A stretch of 64,000 nucleotides of DNA, taken from contig NZ_QUDV01000001.1 in assembly GCF_003477705.1 (NCBI RefSeq), positions 620,001-684,000 of the forward strand. Direction: 5' to 3'. Numbering within the stretch: the stretch's first letter is position 1; each line of letters begins with the position of its first letter. The position numbers were made by a program, and so were the translations under genes. This DNA comes from Dorea sp. AF36-15AT (lineage in GTDB: Bacteria > Bacillota > Clostridia > Lachnospirales > Lachnospiraceae). Below are positions 55,638-64,000 of the stretch, in pieces. Under the pieces are notes generated by a model that made no database searches, was not told the DNA's origin, and was given only the letters and a program-made list of their open reading frames with translations.

Positions 55638-56921
55638 TTACAAAGATACAATGCCATCTCTTACCAGATATTCCAGCGACATGAGGATACCAAGCTTAGC
55701 GTGTGGCCAGGTAAGTCCTCCCTGAAAATATACGGCATATGGCGGTTTGATCGGACCATCTGCTGAGAGTTCAATGGATGATCCCTGTACAAATGCGCCT
55801 GCCGCCATAATTACATCACTGTCATATCCGGGCATCGCCCAAGGTTCCGGTGTTACATGTGAATCAACCGGTGCAGCTGCCTGAATACCTTTGCAAAATG
55901 CAACGACACCTTCCGGTTTGCCAAATTCTACTGCCTGAATAATATCATGTCTGCTCTCAGAACCGTTCGGAATTACATGGTATCCAAGCTTCTCGTAAAT
56001 ATTGGCAGCGAAAATGGCTCCTTTTAATGCACTTGCAGTGACGGTCGGTGCCAGGAAGAAGCCCTGATAAAAGTCTTTCATGACGCCAAGAGAGGCACCA
56101 ACTTCACGTCCGAGTCCCGGAGAAGTCAGGCGATAACCGCAGTTCTCGATCAGATCTTCACGACCGGCAATATATCCGCCGATCGGAGCCAGACCGCCTC
56201 CCGGATTCTTGATCAGAGAGCCAACTACCATATCTGCTCCTACATCACTTGGTTCAATCGTTTCTACGAACTCTCCATAACAGTTATCTACCATACAGAT
56301 CACATCCGGTTTAATCTTTTTCACAAATGCGATCACTTCACCAATCTGTTCAACTGAAAAACTTGGTCTGGTCTGATAACCTTTTGAACGCTGAATGGTA
56401 ACAATCTTTGTATTATCATGGATTGCTTTTGGGATATTTTCAAAATCAAAACTTCCGTCTTCCAAAAGATCAACCTGAGAATAGCTGACACCGTACTCTG
56501 CAAGAGAACCTTTTGATGGTCGGATACCGATTACTTCTTCCAGTGTATCGTATGGCTTGCCGGCCACGGATACCAATTCATCCCCCGGACGGAGATTGGC
56601 TGACAGAGCCAACGCCAGTGCATGCGTTCCGCAGGTGATCTGTGGACGAACCAGCGCACTTTCCGTATGGAAAACATCGGCATAAACTTTTTCCAGTTTA
56701 TCACGTCCCAGATCATCATATCCATAACCGCTTGCATATTCAAAGCAGGCTGCGCTGACATGATTTTTCTGCATAGCGTGAACGACTTTTAACTGGTTGT
56801 ATTCTGCAATCTCATCAATTGTATCAAATCTTTCTTTTAATGTTGCTTCTATTTCTTTACCGAGATTGACAACAGAGTTTCGAATTCCCATTTCCCGGTA
56901 CATTTCCGTAATAACTGACAT
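55638..56921 (-). CDS. Methionine gamma-lyase-like PLP enzyme (aluminium-resistance protein family)
   Basis: A 427-residue fold-type I PLP protein. ITCGTHALALALSANLRPGD (cofactor phosphate region), CMVDNCYGEFVETIEPSDVG with the PLP Asp, and GSLIKNPGGGLAPIGGYIAG with the Schiff-base Lys define the Met_gamma_lyase/YnbB family. The reaction is not well established; cysteine/methionine cleavage is inferred from fold. GGAGAAG lies upstream. The spacer to miaA contains the repeat element at 56951-57160. Confidence 0.9.
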   Translation of the reverse strand: MSVITEMYREMGIRNSVVNLGKEIEATLKERFDTIDEIAEYNQLKVVHAMQKNHVSAACFEYASGYGYDDLGRDKLEKVYADVFHTESALVRPQITCGTHALALALSANLRPGDELVSVAGKPYDTLEEVIGIRPSKGSLAEYGVSYSQVDLLEDGSFDFENIPKAIHDNTKIVTIQRSKGYQTRPSFSVEQIGEVIAFVKKIKPDVICMVDNCYGEFVETIEPSDVGADMVVGSLIKNPGGGLAPIGGYIAGREDLIENCGYRLTSPGLGREVGASLGVMKDFYQGFFLAPTVTASALKGAIFAANIYEKLGYHVIPNGSESRHDIIQAVEFGKPEGVVAFCKGIQAAAPVDSHVTPEPWAMPGYDSDVIMAAGAFVQGSSIELSADGPIKPPYAVYFQGGLTWPHAKLGILMSLEYLVRDGIVSL

Positions 56922-56950
56922 ATATATCTTCTCCTTCGTTATATCTTCTA

Positions 56951-57160
56951 TAATTTATGATGCCAGGGTCAAAAGGTCTAAATCCACATGAGCTCGCTCA
57001 TAAGTGGATGAAAGACCTTGGGACCCGCCCCAATATGAGCCTAAAAGTGGGATGTTAATCCCACGATATGCGAATAATTGGGAGGATTGTGGGAGTGCAT
57101 AGCACGGAACAATCCGCAGGCATCATAGTTGGGGGCTTTTGACCCCAACATCATAATTTA
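56951..57160. repeat. MITE-like element with terminal inverted repeats and internal hairpins
   Basis: A 210-base block bounded by 25-base imperfect inverted repeats (56951-56975 and 57136-57160; 21 of 25 positions match). Internal hairpins: AAGGTCT/AGACCTT with ATCCAC/GTGGAT and TGAGC/GCTCA (56973-57019); GTGGGA/TCCCAC (57047-57064); GGATTGT/ACAATCC with GTGC/GCAC (57084-57115); GTTGGGG/CCCCAAC (57128-57149). The right end includes the miaA stop codon. No transposase. It may be a MITE/REP-type repeat or a structured RNA. Confidence 0.6.
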
Positions 57161-58117
57161 TCCGCGTATTTTTCCAAATGCCGGATCATCAGCCAATTCT
57201 GCCATCATAGAATTCAGAATCTTTTTTTCATCATAACCATATTCATCCTTATTTACCCAGATCACATTCCGCTCTCGTTTGAACCATGTGATCTGTCTTT
57301 TGGCAAAATGTCTGGTGTCACGTTTGATCTCATAAACTGCTTCATCCAATGATATTTCACCATCCAGATAACTCAGGATTTCTTTATATCCCAATCCCTG
57401 CATAGACACCATTCCCCGATGATATCCCATTTCTTTTAAACGCTTAACCTCCTGAAGCAGCCCTTCTTCCATCATCTGGTCTACGCGCAGATCTATTCTC
57501 CGGTACAGATGATCCCGTTTGTCATTCAAAACGAAATATCGATAATCATATGGGGATTCTTTTTCCCGTTCTCTGGCATTGTGTACGGATATCTTTTCAC
57601 CTGTCAAATGGTAATATTCCAGTGCGCGAATCACTCTCTTAACATTATTCGCATGAATACTGTCCGCAGATTCCGGATCAATGGCACGCAGTTTTTCGTG
57701 CAATGCGTTGACACCGTGTTCGTTAGCATAGCATTCCAATTCGCTGCGATAGGAAGCATCGCTGTCGCTTTCCGTAAAATCAATATCATACAAAAGTGCC
57801 TGAATGTAGAATCCGGTGCCGCCTACGACGATTGGAATATGATTGTTTGCATAGATCTTTTCCATGGCTTCTTTTGCCATTTCCTGAAACCGGACAACAT
57901 GAAATTCTTCTTCGGGCATCAATACATCTACCAGATAATGAGGCACGCCATCCATTTCGTCTCTCCGGATCTTGGCAGATCCGATGTCCATATATTGATA
58001 TACCTGCATTGAGTCGGCAGAAATGATCTCTCCGCCAATTGCTTTCGCAAGCTGGATAGACAAAGCCGTTTTCCCTACGGCCGTAGGTCCGGTCAATATA
58101 ATAAGTGGTCTTTTCAT
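57158..58117 (-). CDS. miaA: tRNA dimethylallyltransferase MiaA
   Basis: A 319-residue MiaA. P-loop LTGPTAVGKTALS, ISADSMQVYQYMDIGSAK, and IPIVVGGTGFYIQALL, as usual. It adds dimethylallyl to A37 of UNN-decoding tRNAs. It follows mutL by 18 bases, a common order. Its TAA stop is the first codon of the right inverted repeat of the 210-base element, so the C-terminus (KIRG) may have been altered by insertion. Confidence 0.95.
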   Translation of the reverse strand: MKRPLIILTGPTAVGKTALSIQLAKAIGGEIISADSMQVYQYMDIGSAKIRRDEMDGVPHYLVDVLMPEEEFHVVRFQEMAKEAMEKIYANNHIPIVVGGTGFYIQALLYDIDFTESDSDASYRSELECYANEHGVNALHEKLRAIDPESADSIHANNVKRVIRALEYYHLTGEKISVHNAREREKESPYDYRYFVLNDKRDHLYRRIDLRVDQMMEEGLLQEVKRLKEMGYHRGMVSMQGLGYKEILSYLDGEISLDEAVYEIKRDTRHFAKRQITWFKRERNVIWVNKDEYGYDEKKILNSMMAELADDPAFGKIRG

Positions 58118-58135
58118 AGGAATGCTCCTTTATTG

Positions 58136-60169
58136 TTATACAATACGCTTAAATTTCTTTTCAATCTCCCGCTTTGACATGGAGATAATGGTCGGGCGCC
58201 CATGAGGACAATGATACGGATTATCTAATGCAAGCAACTCGCCGATCAATGCGTCAGCTTCTGCGTAAGAAAGCTTCATATTCCCTTTAACGGCAGCCTT
58301 ACATGACATGGATGCTATCTTTTCATCTATAACATCCGGCGTCAGACCAGTATAAATCTCATCTGACAGACTGTCAATCATTTCCATCAGAAGATCCTTC
58401 TTAGCTATGCTGAAAAGATTGTCCGGCACTGCGCACACTGCATAGGAATCCGGACCAAAGTTTTCAAATTCAAACCCAATTCGAGTGAACTGGTCCATAT
58501 ATTTTTCCAAAAGCTGTGCTTCACTCATAGACAGATTTAACACAATTGGCGGACTGATATTCTGGGAAGTATAATCACGGCTTTTCATTCCTTGAAGTGT
58601 CTTTTCATATAATACACGCTCATGCGCTGCATGTTGATCAATGATATACAGACTGTTTTGGAATTCAATCAGCCAGTATGTTTCAAAAAGCTGACCTATA
58701 ATCCGATGTTCTTTTACAGATTGCTTATCCAAAAGTTTCTCTTCAAACAGGTTTAACTGTTTTGGCTTTTCAGGCACGGTATCCTGCGCTGGCGTACTGC
58801 GATAAGGCACAGTTTCTTCTTTTATAACATTCGACTTTGTGATTTCATGTACAGGAACAATTTTTTTAGCTTCTTCCTCCTGATGGCGGGACATTACCCG
58901 TTCGCGCATCTGTTTCATGAAATAATCCAAGTCTCTTTTACCTGTTTTGTCTGTATCATTACAGAGTGCACTCTGTTTTGTTTGACTTTTATTTTCAAAA
59001 ATACCGACCGCGCTCTGTTTTTCTTGGAGTGTGCTCTGTTTTTTTGTTTTTACGTTATCAATATTACAGAGTGGACTCTGTTTTTCTTCTGTTTTTTTAT
59101 TCTTTTCCTTTGATGCTGTGCTTGAGAAGCTGATCTCTGCCGATTGTGGCGGTTCAGGCACTTCCACATGAGGTATCAACTCTTCGTGGTGCAGACTTCT
59201 GCCGATTGCTTCACAGAGAAAATTATAAACTTCCTGCTGATTGCCAAAGCGTACTTCCATTTTAGTTGGATGTACATTCACATCCAACAGATCTCCTTTG
59301 ACTTCTAGATGCAGAACAGTAAATGGATACTTATGCTGCATCGTAAAATCCTTATAGGCATCTTCGATTGCTTTTGAGATCATCTGGCTTTTTACATACC
59401 TGCCATTAATATAATAATTTTCAAAGTTACGATTACCTCTGGATACAATTGGCTCTCCGATATAGCCGGTCAGTTTCAGATGTTCATTTTCAGCTTTCAC
59501 TTCCAGAAGATGAGATGCAATATCTCTTCCATAGATATGGTAGATTACATCTTTAAGATTACCATTTCCGGAAGTATGAATCTTTGACTGTCCGTTATTA
59601 ATAAACTGAAAAGATATCTCTGGATGCGAAAGGGCAAGTCTGGTTACCAGATCAGCAACATGACTTGCTTCTGTCATCGGCGTTTTTAAGAATTTACGTC
59701 GTGCCGGAGTATTATAAAAGAGTTGGCGGACTAGAAATGTAGTGCCATCAGGTGCACCCGTTTCTTCTATAGATATTTCTTTTCCACCCTCAATTCGGTA
59801 AGTAATTCCAAAGTCATTCTCTCTGGTTTTGGTGATCAGTTCTACTCTGGACACAGCAGCGATACTTGACAGTGCTTCGCCACGGAATCCTAATGTGTGA
59901 ATATCCATCAGATCGTCTACGGAACGGATTTTGCTGGTAGAATGACGCAAGAATGCATTCGATACATCTTCTTTTGCAATACCACATCCATTATCTGTAA
60001 TGCGTATAAATGAGATTCCACCCTCTTTTATTTCTATTACGATTGCACCGGCACCGGCATCGATAGCATTTTCTGCCAGCTCTTTTACAATAGAGGCTGG
60101 TCGTTCAATGACTTCGCCGGCCGCGATCTTATCAATTGTAATCTGGTCTAATACCTGTATTTTACTCAT
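58136..60169 (-). CDS. mutL: DNA mismatch repair protein MutL
   Basis: A 677-residue MutL. N-terminal GHKL ATPase (1-335) with ELAENAIDAGA, DNGCGI and GFRGEALSSI; a variable linker (335-490); and a C-terminal domain with the endonuclease motif DQHAAHERVLYE, SCKAAVKG and CPHGRPT, so nicking activity is expected as in other bacteria lacking MutH. The linker contains four KQS units at residues 363, 377, 384 and 398. Mismatch repair with the MutS encoded upstream. Confidence 0.95.
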   Translation of the reverse strand: MSKIQVLDQITIDKIAAGEVIERPASIVKELAENAIDAGAGAIVIEIKEGGISFIRITDNGCGIAKEDVSNAFLRHSTSKIRSVDDLMDIHTLGFRGEALSSIAAVSRVELITKTRENDFGITYRIEGGKEISIEETGAPDGTTFLVRQLFYNTPARRKFLKTPMTEASHVADLVTRLALSHPEISFQFINNGQSKIHTSGNGNLKDVIYHIYGRDIASHLLEVKAENEHLKLTGYIGEPIVSRGNRNFENYYINGRYVKSQMISKAIEDAYKDFTMQHKYPFTVLHLEVKGDLLDVNVHPTKMEVRFGNQQEVYNFLCEAIGRSLHHEELIPHVEVPEPPQSAEISFSSTASKEKNKKTEEKQSPLCNIDNVKTKKQSTLQEKQSAVGIFENKSQTKQSALCNDTDKTGKRDLDYFMKQMRERVMSRHQEEEAKKIVPVHEITKSNVIKEETVPYRSTPAQDTVPEKPKQLNLFEEKLLDKQSVKEHRIIGQLFETYWLIEFQNSLYIIDQHAAHERVLYEKTLQGMKSRDYTSQNISPPIVLNLSMSEAQLLEKYMDQFTRIGFEFENFGPDSYAVCAVPDNLFSIAKKDLLMEMIDSLSDEIYTGLTPDVIDEKIASMSCKAAVKGNMKLSYAEADALIGELLALDNPYHCPHGRPTIISMSKREIEKKFKRIV
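58964..59085 (-). repeat. 21-nt-phased repeat inside the mutL linker
   Basis: Four copies of a CTCTGTTTT-containing unit (plus strand; near 58970, 59012, 59033 and 59075) with spacings of 42, 21 and 42 bases. The outer copies are also 14-base (near-)palindromes of the type CAGAGTGCACTCTG. They encode the repeated Lys-Gln-Ser on the minus strand. Confidence 0.65.
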
Positions 60170-60172
60170 GCT

Positions 60173-62818
60173 TTACCACCTGTTTTTGAGTTTGTTCTGT
60201 AACTGATAAAGTGTATTCATAGCATCAATCGGTGTCAGATTGCTGATATCCAGTTCCTTCAGCTCTTTCAGCACATCATCATCTTTTACAGTGTCAAATA
60301 ATGACATCTGCGCCAGATCCACTTCATCCAGACGCTTTGTCTTCTGTTTCGTCTCCTGACCAGCCACTGCAATATCTTTGATTCTGGAAGTAATATCTGC
60401 GTGGGACAACTCTTCTACAATCTCCTTTGCCCGGTTTGTTACGGATTCCGGCACTCCTGCAAGCTTGGCCACCTGAATACCATAACTCTTATCTGCACCA
60501 CCTTTTACGATTTTGCGAAGGAATACGATATCGTCTCCTTTCTCTTTTACGGCAATGCAGTAATTATTTACATTATCAATCTTGCCTTCCAGCTCAGTCA
60601 GTTCATGGTAATGGGTTGCAAACAGCGTCTTTGCGCCAAGTAATTTGGTGTTGCTTACATGTTCTACCACAGCCCATGCAATAGATAGTCCGTCAAATGT
60701 ACTGGTACCGCGGCCAATCTCGTCCAGGATCAGCAGACTCTTGCGTGTTGCATTTCTTAGAATATTGGCAACTTCTGTCATTTCCACCATGAAGGTGCTC
60801 TGACCGCTCGCCAGGTCATCGGACGCTCCGACTCTGGTAAAGATACGGTCTACAATAGAAATATTCGCACTGGAAGCCGGTACAAATGAACCGATCTGCG
60901 CCATCAACACAATTAGCGCTGTCTGCCGCATATAGGTCGATTTACCTGCCATATTCGGACCCGTGATGATCGATACACGATTCTTTCGGTCATCCAGACA
61001 CGTATCATTGCATATGAACATGTCATTCGGAATCATTTTCTCCACTACAGGATGTCTGCCGTCCTTAATATCAATCGTACCACGTTCATTGATCTTCGGA
61101 CACACATAGTTATTACGCTCTGCCACAAGAGCCAGAGATGTGAGAACATCAATCTGTGCAACGACAGCAGCCGTCTTCTGGATCCTTACAATCTCTTTTG
61201 CAATGCTGTCACGTACCTGACAATATAATTCATATTCAAGCGCATAGAGTTTGTCTTCCGCTCCCAGGATCGTGTCTTCCAGTTCTTTTAATTCCGGTGT
61301 AATATAACGTTCTGCATTGGCAAGTGTCTGTTTACGTGTATAGTAATCCGGTACCAGCTCCTTGTAGGAATTAGTCACTTCCAGATAGTATCCAAATACT
61401 TTGTTGTATCGAACACGGAGATTCTTAATTCCTGTCTTTTCACGTTCATCTGCCTCAAGCTGTGCCAGCCAGTCCTTACCTTCTGTTTTGGCATTGCGCA
61501 GAGTATCAACGTCCGAATTAAATCCTTCTCGGATAATGCCTCCTTCTTTCATAGCGAGAGGCGGTTCATCACAGATTGCATCTCCAACCAGTTTACAGAG
61601 TTCTTCCAGTGTATCCAGTTCTTCACAGAGTCTGGCAAGCAGCGGACTCTTCATATCTTCTAACAGATATTTGATCGGTGGAAGCATATCCATGGAATTC
61701 TTCAATGCCGTCAGATCTCTTGGATTGGCCGACTGATACGAGATTCGTCCGACCAGACGCTCCAGGTCATAGATTGGAGAAAGGTATTCCCGCAATTCCT
61801 CTCTGGATATTGCATTATTCTTCAGTTCTTTCACTGCTTCTAACCGCTCCTCGATCATGGTACGGTCGATTAACGGCTGTTCGATATATTTGCGCAGAAG
61901 TCTGGCACCCATAGCCGTCTTGGTCTTATCCAACACCCACAGCAATGAACCGCGCTTCTGTTTTTCGCGCAATGTTTCACAGAGTTCCAGATTTCTTCTG
62001 GTCGAATTATCCAGGATCATATATTTGCCTACGGCGTAGCGTGTCAGTCTGCTGATATGGTTCAGGGATGTCTTCTGCGTCTCATAAAGATATTCCAGAA
62101 GTGCACCTGCGCCGATCATTCCGCAATTATAATCGTCCAGACCAATCGCTTCCAGAGAGCTTACGTGAAAATGTTCCTTCAACGTGCGTGCACACAGTGC
62201 ATCGTCAAAATATGCTGCATCCAATGCTGAAATAGCAATTCCAAGACGATCTTTCAGATCATTCAGGCTTGCACCGCTCATATAGAATGCTTCATTACAG
62301 ATGATCTCTGCCGGAGAGAACTTGTAGATCTCATCAAAAAGCTTTTCACTGTTCTCCACTTCCGATACCAGATATTCTCCGGTTGTCACATCTGCTACAG
62401 AAAGCCCATATCGATCCTCGATATATACGATGCACATGATATAATTATTCTTACTCTCATCCAGATTCTGGGTGCTCAAAATAGTTCCCGGTGTCACCAC
62501 CCGGACAACCTCTCGCTTTACCAGTCCCTTGGCTGTGGCAGGATCTTCTACCTGCTCACAGATTGCCACTTTATGGCCTCTGGAAACCAGCCGGTTCAGA
62601 TATCCATCTACTGCATGGTATGGGACACCGCACATCGGTGCACGTTCTTCCAGACCACAGCTTTTACCGGTTAATGTGATCTCCAGTTCCTTTGATGCGG
62701 TAATCGCATCATCAAAAAACATCTCATAGAAATCACCCAGACGGTAAAACAAAATACAATCCGGATACTCCTTTTTGGTCTCCATATATTTCTGCATCAT
62801 TGGTGTTAATTGTGCCAC
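60173..62818 (-). CDS. mutS: DNA mismatch repair protein MutS
   Basis: An 881-residue MutS. Mismatch-binding Phe-x-Glu in YRLGDFYEMFFDDA, clamp and lever domains, and ATPase with GPNMAGKSTYMRQ, the STFMVEM segment, DEIGRGTSTFDG and FATHYHELTELE. C-terminal helical region. Recognises mismatches and recruits MutL. Starts at GTG with AGAGGAG upstream; TATACT (62861-62866, minus) is a possible -10 without an evident -35. Confidence 0.96.
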   Translation of the reverse strand: MAQLTPMMQKYMETKKEYPDCILFYRLGDFYEMFFDDAITASKELEITLTGKSCGLEERAPMCGVPYHAVDGYLNRLVSRGHKVAICEQVEDPATAKGLVKREVVRVVTPGTILSTQNLDESKNNYIMCIVYIEDRYGLSVADVTTGEYLVSEVENSEKLFDEIYKFSPAEIICNEAFYMSGASLNDLKDRLGIAISALDAAYFDDALCARTLKEHFHVSSLEAIGLDDYNCGMIGAGALLEYLYETQKTSLNHISRLTRYAVGKYMILDNSTRRNLELCETLREKQKRGSLLWVLDKTKTAMGARLLRKYIEQPLIDRTMIEERLEAVKELKNNAISREELREYLSPIYDLERLVGRISYQSANPRDLTALKNSMDMLPPIKYLLEDMKSPLLARLCEELDTLEELCKLVGDAICDEPPLAMKEGGIIREGFNSDVDTLRNAKTEGKDWLAQLEADEREKTGIKNLRVRYNKVFGYYLEVTNSYKELVPDYYTRKQTLANAERYITPELKELEDTILGAEDKLYALEYELYCQVRDSIAKEIVRIQKTAAVVAQIDVLTSLALVAERNNYVCPKINERGTIDIKDGRHPVVEKMIPNDMFICNDTCLDDRKNRVSIITGPNMAGKSTYMRQTALIVLMAQIGSFVPASSANISIVDRIFTRVGASDDLASGQSTFMVEMTEVANILRNATRKSLLILDEIGRGTSTFDGLSIAWAVVEHVSNTKLLGAKTLFATHYHELTELEGKIDNVNNYCIAVKEKGDDIVFLRKIVKGGADKSYGIQVAKLAGVPESVTNRAKEIVEELSHADITSRIKDIAVAGQETKQKTKRLDEVDLAQMSLFDTVKDDDVLKELKELDISNLTPIDAMNTLYQLQNKLKNRW

Positions 62819-62889
62819 ATCTATTCTCCTCTTTCACTTATCTTTTGACATACATAGTCTAGTATAGCATCTTTTGTAGATTCATAAAA

Positions 62890-62922
62890 GAAAAAAGAGA
62901 CTATTTTTCAATAGCCTCTTTC
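62890..62922 (-). terminator. Terminator of the aldehyde dehydrogenase gene
   Basis: On the minus strand AAAGAG-g-CTATT / AATAG-t-CTCTTT followed by a T-run, between the dehydrogenase stop and the mutS leader. Confidence 0.85.
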
Positions 62923-62938
62923 GCGATAATTCTCACTA

Positions 62939-64000
62939 TTAATCTGTCAGATCTTCTGTAATAGACTTCAGATTCAAGAAGTTTGTAAGGTAATCACTTG
63001 TTCCTGTCTTGGCATCTGTACCGGACATATTGAATCCGCCAAATGGATGCTGAAGTACAACTGCTGCAGTAGATTTACGGTTAAAGTACAGATTACCAAC
63101 GTTAAACTGAACTTTAGCTTTCATGATATTCTCTCTTGTCTCACTGTATACAGAACCTGTCAGACCATATTCTGTCTGATTAGCAATATCAAGTGCCTCA
63201 TCAAAAGAATCTACTTTGATCACTGCAAGTACAGGTCCAAAGATTTCTTCATTTGCAATTCTTGCATCTCTCTTGATATCTCGGATGACTGTCGGATCCA
63301 CAAAGTAACCCTTCTCATCACTGTATGTACCACCATATACGATAGTTCCTTCTTTACGTCCCACTTCGATGTAAGAAGTAATGTTGTTGTATGCATTCTG
63401 GTTGATAACCGGTCCGATGGCTGCATTATCACGTCCTGCACCCTGATCAGCTTTTAACTTCTTAGCTTCTTCTACAACTGCGTCTACCAGTTCATCATAT
63501 ACGTCGCTCATAACGATAGCTCTTGAGCATGCAGAGCATTTCTGTCCCTGGAATGTAAATGCAGAACTTGCAATTCCCTGAGCTGCTTTCTTAATGTTAG
63601 CACTGGAATCTACGATAATTGCATTCTTTCCACCCATCTCTGCAACGACACGTTTGATCCATTTCTGACCCTTAGAAATCTTAGCGGCATGCTCATTAAT
63701 ACGGCATCCGATCTCTTTAGATCCTGTGAAGTTAATGAATCTTGTAAGTGGATGCTCCACAATGAAATCTCCGATATCTGATCCTGATCCTGGAATATAG
63801 TTTACAACACCTGCCGGGATTCCTGCTTTCTCGCACAGCTCCACGAATTTGTAGGCAACGATCGGTGAATCTGATGATGGCTTACATACAATGCTGTTAC
63901 CCGTTACGACTGCCGCTGCAACCATACCACCGATCAGTGATAACGGGAAGTTCCACGGTGGAACAGCCACGCCTACACCGATTGGAATATAGATACATTT
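62939..64000 (-). CDS. L-glutamate gamma-semialdehyde (1-pyrroline-5-carboxylate) dehydrogenase, 5' truncated
   Basis: The frame remains open to the window edge, giving 353 residues of the C-terminal part. IGVGVAVPPWNFPLSL, the catalytic Glu in VAEMGGKNAIIVDSS and the nucleophilic Cys in FQGQKCSACSRAIV (ALDH motifs), plus NEEIFGPVLAVIKV, fit RocA/PruA-type dehydrogenases of proline and arginine catabolism, NAD-dependent in the cytosol. The GTG at 63970 is internal, not a start. About 170 N-terminal residues are missing. Confidence 0.9.
   Translation of the reverse strand, partial: KCIYIPIGVGVAVPPWNFPLSLIGGMVAAAVVTGNSIVCKPSSDSPIVAYKFVELCEKAGIPAGVVNYIPGSGSDIGDFIVEHPLTRFINFTGSKEIGCRINEHAAKISKGQKWIKRVVAEMGGKNAIIVDSSANIKKAAQGIASSAFTFQGQKCSACSRAIVMSDVYDELVDAVVEEAKKLKADQGAGRDNAAIGPVINQNAYNNITSYIEVGRKEGTIVYGGTYSDEKGYFVDPTVIRDIKRDARIANEEIFGPVLAVIKVDSFDEALDIANQTEYGLTGSVYSETRENIMKAKVQFNVGNLYFNRKSTAAVVLQHPFGGFNMSGTDAKTGTSDYLTNFLNLKSITEDLTD

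Overview
The window looks like a chromosomal segment from a gut Clostridium-cluster-XIVa bacterium, most likely a Lachnospiraceae member of the Dorea/Mediterraneibacter/Blautia type. This is inferred from gene content and order (the ylmE-sepF-ylmH-lspA-rluD block, the mreBCD-PBP2-minDE-rodA-mgsA block, rplU-prp-rpmA-obgE, the divergent lexA/yneA pair), consensus Firmicutes AGGAGG ribosome binding sites, frequent TTG/GTG starts, and lineage-typical small proteins (DUF4321, DUF378). The genus cannot be fixed from sequence reading alone. No prophage, CRISPR array, rRNA, tRNA or insertion sequence was seen.

Layout. 1-9.1 kb (+): the end of a dipeptidase gene, an M23 endopeptidase, RNA modification enzymes (RsmF-like, two pseudouridine synthases), a HAD phosphatase, YgiQ, and RecU. 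9.1-14.3 kb (+): a histidine operon hisZ-hisG-hisD-hisB-hisIE behind a perfect TTGACA-17-TATAAT promoter; the last gene carries an N-terminal HisF-like domain whose catalytic aspartates are replaced. 14.4-17.0 kb (+): two envelope proteins, a roughly 200-nt highly structured intergenic element, and a short-chain dehydrogenase resembling bile-acid 7-alpha-HSDH. 17.1-21.0 kb (+): a lipoprotein with NHL-like beta-propeller repeats plus two FtsX-type permeases and a MacB/LolD-type ATPase. 21.1-33.0 kb (+): the split radical-SAM pair TIGR03960/TIGR03936, aspartate kinase and AsnA, then rplU-prp-rpmA, obgE, yhbY, nadD, yqeK, rsfS and a DUF362 ferredoxin-like protein.

33.0-36.6 kb is a strand switch: lexA (-) and yneA (+) share a regulatory region with several LexA boxes, followed by a tyrosine recombinase and ttcA (+). 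From 36.6 kb to the end nearly everything is on the minus strand: a cytidylate-kinase-like protein, the ylm/sepF division block, an orphan HlyD-like adaptor, a D,D-carboxypeptidase, then mgsA-rodA-minE-minD-PBP2-mreD-mreC-mreB-radC (transcribed in the reverse of this listing), two FAD proteins (COG2509 and the BaiN/HI0933 family), a methionine-gamma-lyase-like PLP enzyme, miaA-mutL-mutS and a truncated pyrroline-5-carboxylate dehydrogenase.

Most of the window is housekeeping: cell-wall elongation and division, translation and RNA modification, DNA repair (RecU, LexA, RadC, MutSL) and amino-acid synthesis. The parts that merit a second look are the propeller-lipoprotein/ABC operon, the degenerate HisF domain fused to HisIE, two hairpin-rich intergenic elements (15.84-16.04 kb; 56.95-57.16 kb, the latter with terminal inverted repeats running into the miaA stop codon), a 21-nt-phased repeat inside mutL, a large insertion in PBP2, and the absence of minC and of an RNase G gene from loci where they are often found.
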